NCBI RefSeq assembly: GCF_936928535.1 | Contig: NZ_CAKZHY010000093.1 | Span: 124,001-188,000 of the forward strand | Length of the DNA: 64,000 nt | Origin: an uncultured Bradyrhizobium sp. | GTDB taxonomy: Bacteria > Pseudomonadota > Alphaproteobacteria > Rhizobiales > Xanthobacteraceae | Reading direction: 5' to 3' | Shown here: in pieces, positions 40,489 to 50,235 of the stretch | How the letters are laid out: each line of letters opens with the position of its first letter | Numbering within the stretch: the first letter of the stretch is position 1 | Notes under the pieces: model-generated | The model's input: only the letters and a program-made list of their open reading frames with translations | Database searches by the model: none | Told to the model about the DNA's origin: nothing | Made by a program: the position numbers and the translations under genes

Positions 40489-41844
40489 ATGAGCACAGCC
40501 CTCTCCCCCCTGCTTGCGCCGATGCTGTCGAGCGCAGCCATGCGCGCCGTCTGCGACGACCGGACCACGCTGCAAAACATGCTCGATTTCGAGGCAGCCC
40601 TGGCCCGTGCCGAAGCCGCCACAGGCGTGATTCCTGCAGCCGCGGTGGGTCCGATCGCAACCGCCTGCAAGGCTGATTCCTTCGACATGGCCGCCCTGGC
40701 CGAGGCTGCCACCCGGTCGGGCAATCTCGCGATTCCGCTGGTCAAGATGCTGACCGCCAATGTCGGCAAAGCCGACAGCGATGCCGCGCGCTACGTGCAT
40801 TGGGGCGCAACCAGCCAGGACGTCATCGACACCGCGACCATGCTGGCACTTCGTGCCGCAATCGATGCGCTCGATGCCGACCTCAGCCGCGCCATCAAGG
40901 GCTTTGCCGCGCTCGCGCGCGCCCATCGCAACACGGCGATGGTGGCGCGGACCTGGCTCCAGCACGCGCTGCCGATGCCATTCGGCCTCAAGGCCGCTGA
41001 ATATGCATCGAGCCTCGCGCGGGCCCGCTGCCGCCTTCGGCGGCTCCGCCGCGAGGGCCTCGCGTTGCAATTCGGCGGCGCCGCCGGCACGCTCGCCGCA
41101 CTCGGCGACGAGGGGCTCGCGGTCGCCGAACGGCTGGCGCAGGAGTTGAACCTGCCGCTGCCCGAGGCGCCCTGGCACACCCATCGCGACCGTATCGCCG
41201 AGGCGGCATCAAGCTTTGCGATCCTTGCCGGCAGCTGCGGCAAGATCGCGCGCGACGTCTCGCTGATGATGCAGACCGATGTCGGCGAAGCGTTCGAGCC
41301 GGCCGGCGAAGGCCGCGGTGGCTCCTCGACCATGCCGCACAAGCGCAATCCGGTCGCGGCCGCAAGCGCGCTCGGCTGCGCGACCATGGCCCCGCAGCTC
41401 ACAGCTACGATTCTTGCCGCACAGGTGCAGGACCACGAGCGCAGCGCCGGGCCCTGGCATGCGGAATGGCCCACGCTGCCGCAATTGATGCTGGTCACAT
41501 CAGGCGCGCTGGCCGCCATCGTCGACATCGCCGAAGGCCTCGAGGTCGATGCCGCGCGCATGCGCAGCAATCTCGATACGACGCACGGGCTGATCATGGC
41601 GGAAGCCGTCACCTTTGCGCTGGCCGACAAGATCGGCAAGAGCGAGGCGCATCACCTGATCGAGGCCGCGAGCAAGCGCGCGGTCGCCGAGAAGAAGCAC
41701 CTGCGCGACATTCTCGCCGCCGATTCGCAGGTCACTGCGCATCTGACGCCTGAGAAAATTGCGGCATTGTTAGAGCCGATGGCCTATCAAGGAGCTTCTC
41801 AAGCTCTGATCGACCGGCTGCTCGACAGCCTCGAGCGCGAATAG
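40489..41844 (+). CDS. pcaB: 3-carboxy-cis,cis-muconate cycloisomerase
   Basis: Fumarase/ASL superfamily motif GGSSTMPHKRNPV; followed by pcaD- and pcaC-like genes. Confidence 0.92.
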   Translation: MSTALSPLLAPMLSSAAMRAVCDDRTTLQNMLDFEAALARAEAATGVIPAAAVGPIATACKADSFDMAALAEAATRSGNLAIPLVKMLTANVGKADSDAARYVHWGATSQDVIDTATMLALRAAIDALDADLSRAIKGFAALARAHRNTAMVARTWLQHALPMPFGLKAAEYASSLARARCRLRRLRREGLALQFGGAAGTLAALGDEGLAVAERLAQELNLPLPEAPWHTHRDRIAEAASSFAILAGSCGKIARDVSLMMQTDVGEAFEPAGEGRGGSSTMPHKRNPVAAASALGCATMAPQLTATILAAQVQDHERSAGPWHAEWPTLPQLMLVTSGALAAIVDIAEGLEVDAARMRSNLDTTHGLIMAEAVTFALADKIGKSEAHHLIEAASKRAVAEKKHLRDILAADSQVTAHLTPEKIAALLEPMAYQGASQALIDRLLDSLERE

Positions 41845-41879
41845 AGCAGCCCCGAGCGAAAGTAACACGGAGACGCCGC

Positions 41880-42662
41880 ATGCCCATGATCGATGCCGAC
41901 GGTTGCCTGATCAACGTCTCCGTCGAGGGCCGCGACGGCGGGCCGACCTTGATGCTCTCGAACTCGCTCGGCTGCACGCTGCAGATGTGGGAGCCGCAGA
42001 TGAAGGCGCTGACGCAGGTGTTCCGCGTCATCCGCTACGATCGCCGCGGCCATGGCAAGTCCAACGTCCCGCCCGGCCCCTATACGATGGAGCGCTTCGG
42101 CCGCGACGTGCTCGCGATCCTCGACGATCTCAACATCGAGAAAGTGCATTGGTGCGGCCTGTCGATGGGTGGCATGGTCGGGCAATGGCTCGGCGCCAAC
42201 GCGCCTGAAAGATTCGGCAAGCTGATCCTCGCCAACACCTCCTGCTACTATGCCGAGCCGACCAGATGGCTGGAGCGCATCGACGCCGTGAAGAAGGGCG
42301 GCATCGCAGCGGTCGCCGATGCCGTGATTGCCGGCTGGCTGACCCAGGATTTCCGCGAGCGCGAGCCTGACATCACCGCCAGAATGAAAGCGATGCTGCT
42401 CGCCACACCCGTCGAGGGCTATCTCGCCTGCTGCGAAGCGCTGTCGACGCTCGATCAACGCGCGCTACTGCCTGACATCAAGAGCCCGACGCTGGTGATC
42501 GCCGGCCGCCATGACCAGGCAACCCCGATCTCGGCGGGCGAGCTGATCCGCTCGAACATTCCCGGCGCCAGCATGACCATCATCGATGCCGCTCACATTT
42601 CCAATGTCGAGCAGCCGCACGCGTTCACCGACGCGGTGGTGGGATTTTTGACGCAGCGGTAG
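41880..42662 (+). CDS. pcaD: 3-oxoadipate enol-lactonase
   Basis: alpha/beta hydrolase (YDRRGHGKSNVPPGPYTMERFGRDV, GLSMGGMVGQWLGA), pca context. Confidence 0.92.
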   Translation: MPMIDADGCLINVSVEGRDGGPTLMLSNSLGCTLQMWEPQMKALTQVFRVIRYDRRGHGKSNVPPGPYTMERFGRDVLAILDDLNIEKVHWCGLSMGGMVGQWLGANAPERFGKLILANTSCYYAEPTRWLERIDAVKKGGIAAVADAVIAGWLTQDFREREPDITARMKAMLLATPVEGYLACCEALSTLDQRALLPDIKSPTLVIAGRHDQATPISAGELIRSNIPGASMTIIDAAHISNVEQPHAFTDAVVGFLTQR

Positions 42663-42672
42663 CAGCACCGCC

Positions 42673-42775
42673 CGTCATTCCGGGGCGATGCTAAGCATCG
42701 AACCCGGAATCTCGATCCGCATTTCATTCATTTCGAGATTCCGGGTTCGCCTCTCCGAGGCGCCCCGGAATGACC
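42673..42775. repeat. 'gtcattccggggc...gccccggaatgac' element, copy 3, between pcaD and pcaC
   Basis: gaacccggaatctcga...tcgagattccgggttc inner arms. Confidence 0.85.
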
Positions 42776-42792
42776 GATCAGGAGGAAACACC

Positions 42793-43185
42793 ATGGACGA
42801 TCAGAACCGTCGCGATGCCGGCATGAAGGTGCGCCGAAAAGTGCTGGGCAATGCCTGGGTCGACAAGTCGATCGCGAACCGCAACGCGTTCAACACCGAC
42901 TTCCAGGACATGATCACACGCTATGCCTGGGGCGAGATCTGGACGCGGCCGCATTTCGACGAGCGCACGCGGCGGGTGCTGGTCATCGGCACCATGGTCG
43001 CGCTCGGACAATGGGATGAATTCCGCCTGCACGTGCGCGCGGCGCTGGCCGAGGGCGGCTTCACCCCTGATGACATCAAGGAAATCCTGCTGCAGCAGGC
43101 GATCTATTGCGGCGTTCCGGCGGCGAACCACGCCGTCAAGGAAGCCTCAGCGATTGTGCAGGAGCTCGGCCTCATCAAAGGCTAG
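42793..43185 (+). CDS. pcaC: 4-carboxymuconolactone decarboxylase
   Basis: CMD fold (RTRRVLVIGTMVALGQWDEFRLHVRAALAEGGFTPDDIKEILLQQAIYCGVPAANHAVKEA). Confidence 0.92.
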   Translation: MDDQNRRDAGMKVRRKVLGNAWVDKSIANRNAFNTDFQDMITRYAWGEIWTRPHFDERTRRVLVIGTMVALGQWDEFRLHVRAALAEGGFTPDDIKEILLQQAIYCGVPAANHAVKEASAIVQELGLIKG

Positions 43186-43677
43186 CGGTGCGGTATCCGG
43201 AACGGCAAGCGTCTTCGGCGCTTCGGCCGGCCGCTCGATCAGCAGCACAATTGCGGCGCCAAGCAGCAGCAACAGCTCCGTGGCGTGCAACCGAAGGGCG
43301 GCCATCTCGCCGACCTTGGAAGCCATCACCATGCTCGCGAACGAGATCAGGCTGCCGATCGCAAGCGCAATGCTGAGCGCCTCATCGCTCGCCCCGCTCT
43401 TGCGGGTGCGCGGAATGGCCAGAAGCGCAAGTTGGATGGCAAAGAAGGCAACCACGGTCAGCCGTCCCAGCGCCAGCAGCCAGGCGGCGCGCACCGTGCT
43501 CATGCCGGACATCTGCAGCTGGTCGCTGAGGAACAGCGCCACGGCGACACTCGGCCGCTCGTAGAGCCCATGCACCGGTGCGACCATGATGTTGAAAGCG
43601 ACCATCGTCCAGGCCGGGATGAAATAAGCCGCCAGCAGCGCGCCGTTGACCGAGCCGATCCGCCAGTTCCTGAACAT
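43147..43677 (-). CDS. Multi-TM hypothetical membrane protein
   Basis: Four or more hydrophobic segments; convergent 39-bp overlap with pcaC. Confidence 0.6.
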   Translation of the reverse strand: MFRNWRIGSVNGALLAAYFIPAWTMVAFNIMVAPVHGLYERPSVAVALFLSDQLQMSGMSTVRAAWLLALGRLTVVAFFAIQLALLAIPRTRKSGASDEALSIALAIGSLISFASMVMASKVGEMAALRLHATELLLLLGAAIVLLIERPAEAPKTLAVPDTAPLAFDEAELLHNR

Positions 43678-43853
43678 GCCGCTTCCCGCTTCGCTTAGTA
43701 TCCGCGCCTTCCCGGAAGGCTTTGCGGGGAGCTAACTCGCATCGGACTATGGCGGCAATTTAAACCCTTTGTTTACCTTAACTGACCTGTTGACAGGTTC
43801 GTCGGTCCGGGCGGCTCGAAGAGCCGAACTATGGTGCGCAATTGCGCAGCTGA

Positions 43854-43900
43854 GAATCTCGAGATTCCGGGTCCGATGCTTTGCATCGCCTCGGAATGAC
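43854..43900. repeat. Partial 'ccggaat' element (half copy)
   Basis: gagattccgggtccgatgctttgcatcgcctcggaatgac with a gaatctcgagattc palindrome. Confidence 0.6.
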
Positions 43901-43911
43901 CCGGCATAAGA

Positions 43912-43942
43912 AAAAGGCCCCGCCTTTCGGCGAGGCCCCACG
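43912..43942 (-). terminator. Terminator for the 51-aa Q/G-rich gene
   Basis: On minus strand: ggggcctcgccgaaaggcggggcctttttctt. Confidence 0.75.
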
Positions 43943-43960
43943 ACGCTACTCCCTGGGCGT

Positions 43961-44116
43961 TCAATCCAGCTTGTTATCCTGCTGCCCGCCCTGCTGCTGC
44001 CCGGGCTTGTCGCCCTGGCGCATCGGATCTTGCTGCTGCTGTCCGGGTTTCTGGCCGCCACCTTGCTGCTGCCCCGGGCGCTGCTGGCCCGGATTCTGGT
44101 TCTGCTGCTTCGTCAT
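43961..44116 (-). CDS. 51-aa Gln/Gly/Pro low-complexity peptide
   Basis: Manual translation MTKQQNQNPGQQRPGQQQGGGQKPGQQQQDPMRQGDKPGQQQGGQQDNKLD*; absent from ORF track because of length; terminator directly downstream. Confidence 0.65.
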   Translation of the reverse strand: MTKQQNQNPGQQRPGQQQGGGQKPGQQQQDPMRQGDKPGQQQGGQQDNKLD

Positions 44117-44400
44117 TGGGGGAAACTCCCTGGTTGGACGTCAGTGGGGAAGACAACGGCTGGCGATGTTTTTGGTTGCTCTGCGGAACCCGGTTCCTCG
44201 CAGGTGCGGAACCGCGCGTCGGTGTCCGACATCGAAATCAACTCTGTACAAGCCTTTATGCCAAGGCATCCCCCGTTGCAGTCGCCAGTTCCCTCCTGTT
44301 ACAAAACTGGAAGAAGAAGGGGCTGCCGGCGCCCGAGAAGAAACGTAAGCACTCTCTCGAATACCTCCCCTTTCAACGTCAGGTTTGGTAACGGCAGCCC

Positions 44401-45318
44401 ATGGATTACTTCGCCCAGCAGCTCATCAACGGCCTCGTGCTCGGCTCCATCTACGGTCTGATCGCGATCGGCTACACGATGGTCTACGGCATCGTCGGCA
44501 TGATCAATTTCGCCCACGGCGACATCTTCATGATCGGCGGCTTCATCGCCCTCATCTCCTTCCTGCTCCTGGTCTCACTCGGTCTGACCGCGATCCCACT
44601 GATCCTGCTACTCGTTCTGCTGGTCGCGATGGCGGTCACTGCACTCTATGGCTGGACCGTCGAGCGCATCGCTTATCGGCCGCTGCGACACTCCTTCCGG
44701 CTCGCACCGATGCTGTCGGCGATCGGCATGTCCTTCGTGCTGACCAACTATTCGCAAGTCGCGCAGGGCGCCCGCGTCAAGCCGGTACCGCCGATCATCA
44801 CGGGCGGCTACACGCTGCATGAAGGCGCCGAGGGGTTTGCGGTGCGGCTCTCCAATATGCAGATCATGGTCGTGTCGGTCACCATCGTGCTGCTGGCCAT
44901 GTTCACCTGGCTTGTCTCGCGGACTCGGCTCGGACGCGACATGCGAGCCTGCGAGCAGGACCAGACCATGGCGGCACTGCTCGGCGTCGACGTGGATCGA
45001 ACCATTTCGATGACTTTCGTGATCGGAGCGGCGCTCGCCTCAGTCGCGGGCATGATGTACCTGCTCTATTACGGTCAGGTCGATTTCTTCATGGGCTTCG
45101 TCGCAGGTATCAAGGCATTCACGGCGGCCGTGCTGGGCGGCATCGGCTCGCTGCCCGGCGCGGTGCTGGGCGGGCTCGCGATCGGCCTGATTGAGACCTT
45201 CTGGTCGGCCTATTTCTCGGTGGAGTACAAGGACGTCGCCGCCTTCTCGATTCTGATCATTGTCCTGATCTTCATGCCGACCGGTCTGCTTGGCCGGCCC
45301 GAAGTCGAAAAAGTCTGA
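44401..45318 (+). CDS. livH: Branched-chain amino acid ABC transporter permease LivH
   Basis: LINGLVLGSIYGLIAIGYTMVYGIVGMINFAHGD. Confidence 0.95.
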   Translation: MDYFAQQLINGLVLGSIYGLIAIGYTMVYGIVGMINFAHGDIFMIGGFIALISFLLLVSLGLTAIPLILLLVLLVAMAVTALYGWTVERIAYRPLRHSFRLAPMLSAIGMSFVLTNYSQVAQGARVKPVPPIITGGYTLHEGAEGFAVRLSNMQIMVVSVTIVLLAMFTWLVSRTRLGRDMRACEQDQTMAALLGVDVDRTISMTFVIGAALASVAGMMYLLYYGQVDFFMGFVAGIKAFTAAVLGGIGSLPGAVLGGLAIGLIETFWSAYFSVEYKDVAAFSILIIVLIFMPTGLLGRPEVEKV

Positions 45319-45330
45319 CGGGCCGCTCGC

Positions 45331-46652
45331 GTGACAGCCCTTTCAACCGAAACCACGCAGGCCAGCCGGACGGCGGCCATTCCGTTCATCCTGAAAAAGG
45401 CTTTCCTCAGCGCATGCGTTGCGCTGGTGCTGTTCTCGTTGATGATCGGCATCCGCACCGAGGCCGGTCCCGATGGCCAGCTAACCTGGTGGACGCGCCT
45501 CGGCGATCTCGCCTCCATCGTCGGCCTCGTGTTCGGCGGGTCCATCGTCGTTGAGCTGCTGCGGCAATGGATCGGACCGACCGGTGCCGAAAAGCTCGTG
45601 CCAGCGCCGGTCCAGCGCAGCCTGTCACTGGCGGGCCGCTTCCTGGGTCCGGCTCTGCTCGTCTTCACCTTGCTCGTGCCCGTCATCTTCTACAATCAGC
45701 GCTATATCCTCGATCTCGCCATCCTCGTGCTCACCTACGTGATGCTCGGCTGGGGCCTGAACGTCGTGGTCGGGCTCGCCGGCCTGCTCGATCTCGGCTA
45801 TGTCGCCTTCTACGCGGTGGGTGCCTATTCCTATGCGCTACTCGCCACGAATTTCGGCTGGTCGTTCTGGGTCTGCCTGCCGCTCGCCGGCATGCTCGCC
45901 GCGATCTGGGGAGCCATGCTCGGCTTTCCGGTGCTGCGGTTGCGCGGCGACTATCTCGCCATCGTGACCCTTGCTTTCGGCGAGATCATCCGGCTGGTCA
46001 TCCTGAACTGGCAGGATCTGACCGGCGGCCCCAACGGCGTGTCCGGAATTCCCCGCCCCTCTTTCTTCGGCATTCCGCTCGACAACAGCGACGACGGCCT
46101 GGCGGCAAAACTCGGCATCGAATATTCGCCGACCCATCGCATCGTCTTCCTGTTCTATCTGATCCTGGCGCTGGCCCTGCTCACCAACTGGGTGACGATC
46201 CGCCTGCGCCGCCTGCCGATCGGCCGGGCCTGGGAAGCGCTGCGCGAGGACGAGGTGGCCTGCCGCGCGCTCGGCATCAACACCACGACGACCAAGCTCA
46301 CGGCATTCGCGACCGGCGCGATGTTCGGCGGCTTTGCCGGCGCGTTCTTCGCGACCCGCCAGGGCTTCATCAGCCCGGAATCCTTCACCTTCCAGGAATC
46401 GGCGCTGGTGCTCGCCATCGTCGTGCTCGGCGGCATGGGCTCGCAGCTCGGTGTCGCGCTCGCCGCCCTCACCATGATCGGCGGCTTCGAGCTGTTCCGC
46501 GGCCTCGAAACCTACCGCATGCTGGTGTTCGGCATGGCGATGGTGCTGATCATGATCTGGCGACCACGCGGCATCATCGGTCATCGCGCGCCGACCGTGT
46601 ATCTGACCAAGGCGCAGGCGATCTCCTCCGACCTCGTCAAGGAGGGCCACGG

Positions 46653-46656
<4 letters not shown>
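45331..46656 (+). CDS. livM: Branched-chain amino acid ABC transporter permease LivM (GTG start)
   Basis: YVMLGWGLNVVVGLAGLLDLGYVAFYAVGAY. Confidence 0.95.
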
Positions 46657-48223
<1,567 letters not shown>

Positions 48224-48373
48224 CGGCCCTCTCGTGCGGCCGAATGCGGCGAGATATCTTTGCAACTGCCCGTATTTTGCCGGTGACTTCTCGAAAAATT
48301 CATTGAAGAATGGCGCCGGTTTGGACCGGGCTTGCCCGGCAACTCCCACAGACGATCACCCGCGAGGTATCTC

Positions 48374-49492
48374 ATGAAATCACTGAAACTCATCGGTCTG
48401 GCATTCGGCGCTTCCGTTGCGCTGTCAACGGCAGCATTCGCAGACGACCTCACCATCGCAGTCGCGGGCCCGATGACCGGCACCGAATCCGCCTTCGGCC
48501 GCCAGATGAAGAACGGCGCCGACCTGGCGGTGGCCGACATCAATGCCGCGGGCGGCGTTGCAGGCAAGAAGCTGGTGCTCGATGCCGAGGACGATGCCTG
48601 CGATCCCAAGCAGGCCCGCTCAGTTGCCGAAAAGATCGCGGGTGCGAAGATCCCGTTCGTCGCGGGCCACTTCTGCTCGTCGTCGTCGATCCCCGCTTCA
48701 GAAGCGTATGCCGACGGTAATGTCCTCCAGATCACGCCCGCCTCGACCAACCCGCTGTTCACCGAGCGCAAGCTCTGGAACGTGGCGCGCGTCTGCGGCC
48801 GTGACGATCAGCAGGGCCTGATCGCCGCGCAGTACATCGCGAAGAATTTCAAGGGCAAGAACATCGCGATTCTCAACGACAAGACCACCTACGGCAAGGG
48901 CCTGGCCGATGAGACCAAGAAGGCGCTCAACAAGGCGGGCGTCACCGAGAAGCTCAATGAGGCCTACAATAAGGGCGACAAGGACTTCAATGCGATCGTC
49001 TCGCGCCTGAAGAAGGAGAACATCGACCTCGTCTATGTCGGCGGCTATCACCAGGAGGCAGGCCTCATCCTGCGCCAGATGCGCGACCAGGGCATGAAGA
49101 CGATCCTGATGTCGGGCGACGCGCTGGCCGACAAGGAATACGCCTCGATCACTGGCCCGGCCGGCGAAGGCACGCTGTTCACCTTCGGTCCCGATCCGCG
49201 CAACAAGCCGAGCGCCAAGAAGATCGTTGAGGCCTTCAAGGCCAAGGGCATCGATCCGGAAGGTTACACGCTCTACACCTATGCCGCGATGCAGGTCTGG
49301 ACACAGGCGGTCAAGAAAGCCGGCACCACCGATGCCAAGAAGGTCATGGAGACCATCAAGGCCGGCAAGTGGGATACGGTGCTTGGTCCGCTCGAATATG
49401 ATGCCAAGGGCGACATCAAGCAGATCGACTATGTCGTCTACAAGTGGGACGCCAAGGGCGGCTACGCCGAGCTCAACGCCAACGGCACCTAA
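48374..49492 (+). CDS. livK: Branched-chain amino acid ABC transporter substrate-binding protein
   Basis: Signal peptide, LTIAVAGPMTGTESAFGRQMKNGADLAVADINAAGGV. Confidence 0.94.
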   Translation: MKSLKLIGLAFGASVALSTAAFADDLTIAVAGPMTGTESAFGRQMKNGADLAVADINAAGGVAGKKLVLDAEDDACDPKQARSVAEKIAGAKIPFVAGHFCSSSSIPASEAYADGNVLQITPASTNPLFTERKLWNVARVCGRDDQQGLIAAQYIAKNFKGKNIAILNDKTTYGKGLADETKKALNKAGVTEKLNEAYNKGDKDFNAIVSRLKKENIDLVYVGGYHQEAGLILRQMRDQGMKTILMSGDALADKEYASITGPAGEGTLFTFGPDPRNKPSAKKIVEAFKAKGIDPEGYTLYTYAAMQVWTQAVKKAGTTDAKKVMETIKAGKWDTVLGPLEYDAKGDIKQIDYVVYKWDAKGGYAELNANGT

Positions 49493-49527
49493 GACAGGGC
49501 GCCTGACCTTTTAACAAGATCAACGTC

Positions 49528-49560
49528 AACGCCCCGGTCCGCCGGGGCGTTTTCTTTTTG
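49528..49560 (+). terminator. Rho-independent terminator after livK
   Basis: acgccccgg-tccg-ccggggcgttttcttttt. Confidence 0.85.
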
Positions 49561-49568
49561 CAGCGCGG

Positions 49569-49955
49569 TCAGACGGCTGCAGACAATTCGCCGCCTGCCG
49601 CTTGTTGCGCCTTCCGGAGCGCTTGCAGCAGATCGTTCGGCCGAAACGGCTTTTGCAGGCAGACCACGCTATCGAGACCGGGCGCCTCACCCATGAAATC
49701 CATCGTCGTCATGCCCGACACCGCCACAATCGGAAACCCGGGCGCCCGCTCGCGAATGGCGGCCATGACCTCGATACCGCTGGCGTCGGTCAGGAAAATG
49801 TCGACAATGGCCGCGTCGAAGACCTCTTCGCCAAAGGCCTTCAGGCCGGCCGCACCGCTCCCGGCTTCGACCACGTCATAATGATTGACCCGAAGGACGA
49901 TCGAGACCATGGCGCGGACGTCCTTCTGGTCATCCACAACAAGGACACGGGGCAT
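49569..49955 (-). CDS. Single-domain response regulator (CheY-like)
   Basis: RVLVVDDQKDVRAMVSIVLRVNHYDVVEAGSGAAGLKAF...AAIVDIFLTDASGIEVM. Confidence 0.92.
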   Translation of the reverse strand: MPRVLVVDDQKDVRAMVSIVLRVNHYDVVEAGSGAAGLKAFGEEVFDAAIVDIFLTDASGIEVMAAIRERAPGFPIVAVSGMTTMDFMGEAPGLDSVVCLQKPFRPNDLLQALRKAQQAAGGELSAAV

Positions 49956-50159
49956 GGGAACAACTCCCGGATTGGCATCATTAATTGGTTCAATTCAAAC
50001 GGCGACGTACGGCAAGGCAGTATGGGTCCGTCCAGTAAAGCCAACCTTACCGATTCCCTATTCCGATTCCCTGTCCGAGTTAAGTAAGCTGTAACCCTCG
50101 GTTGAGTCGTGGGCGTATCCCCTCGGGACACGCGCCCAGAGCCGGCTACCATGGAGGCC

Positions 50160-50214
50160 AAGGTCGACCCGCCAAGGTCGATCCGCCAAGGCCGACAAAC
50201 CAAGGCAGCCGGCC
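50160..50214. repeat. ~14-bp tandem repeat upstream of hybrid histidine kinase
   Basis: aaggtcgacccgcc / aaggtcgatccgcc / aaggccgacaaacc / aaggcagccggcc. Confidence 0.75.
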
Positions 50215-50235
50215 AAAGACGTCACGTGGACTACC

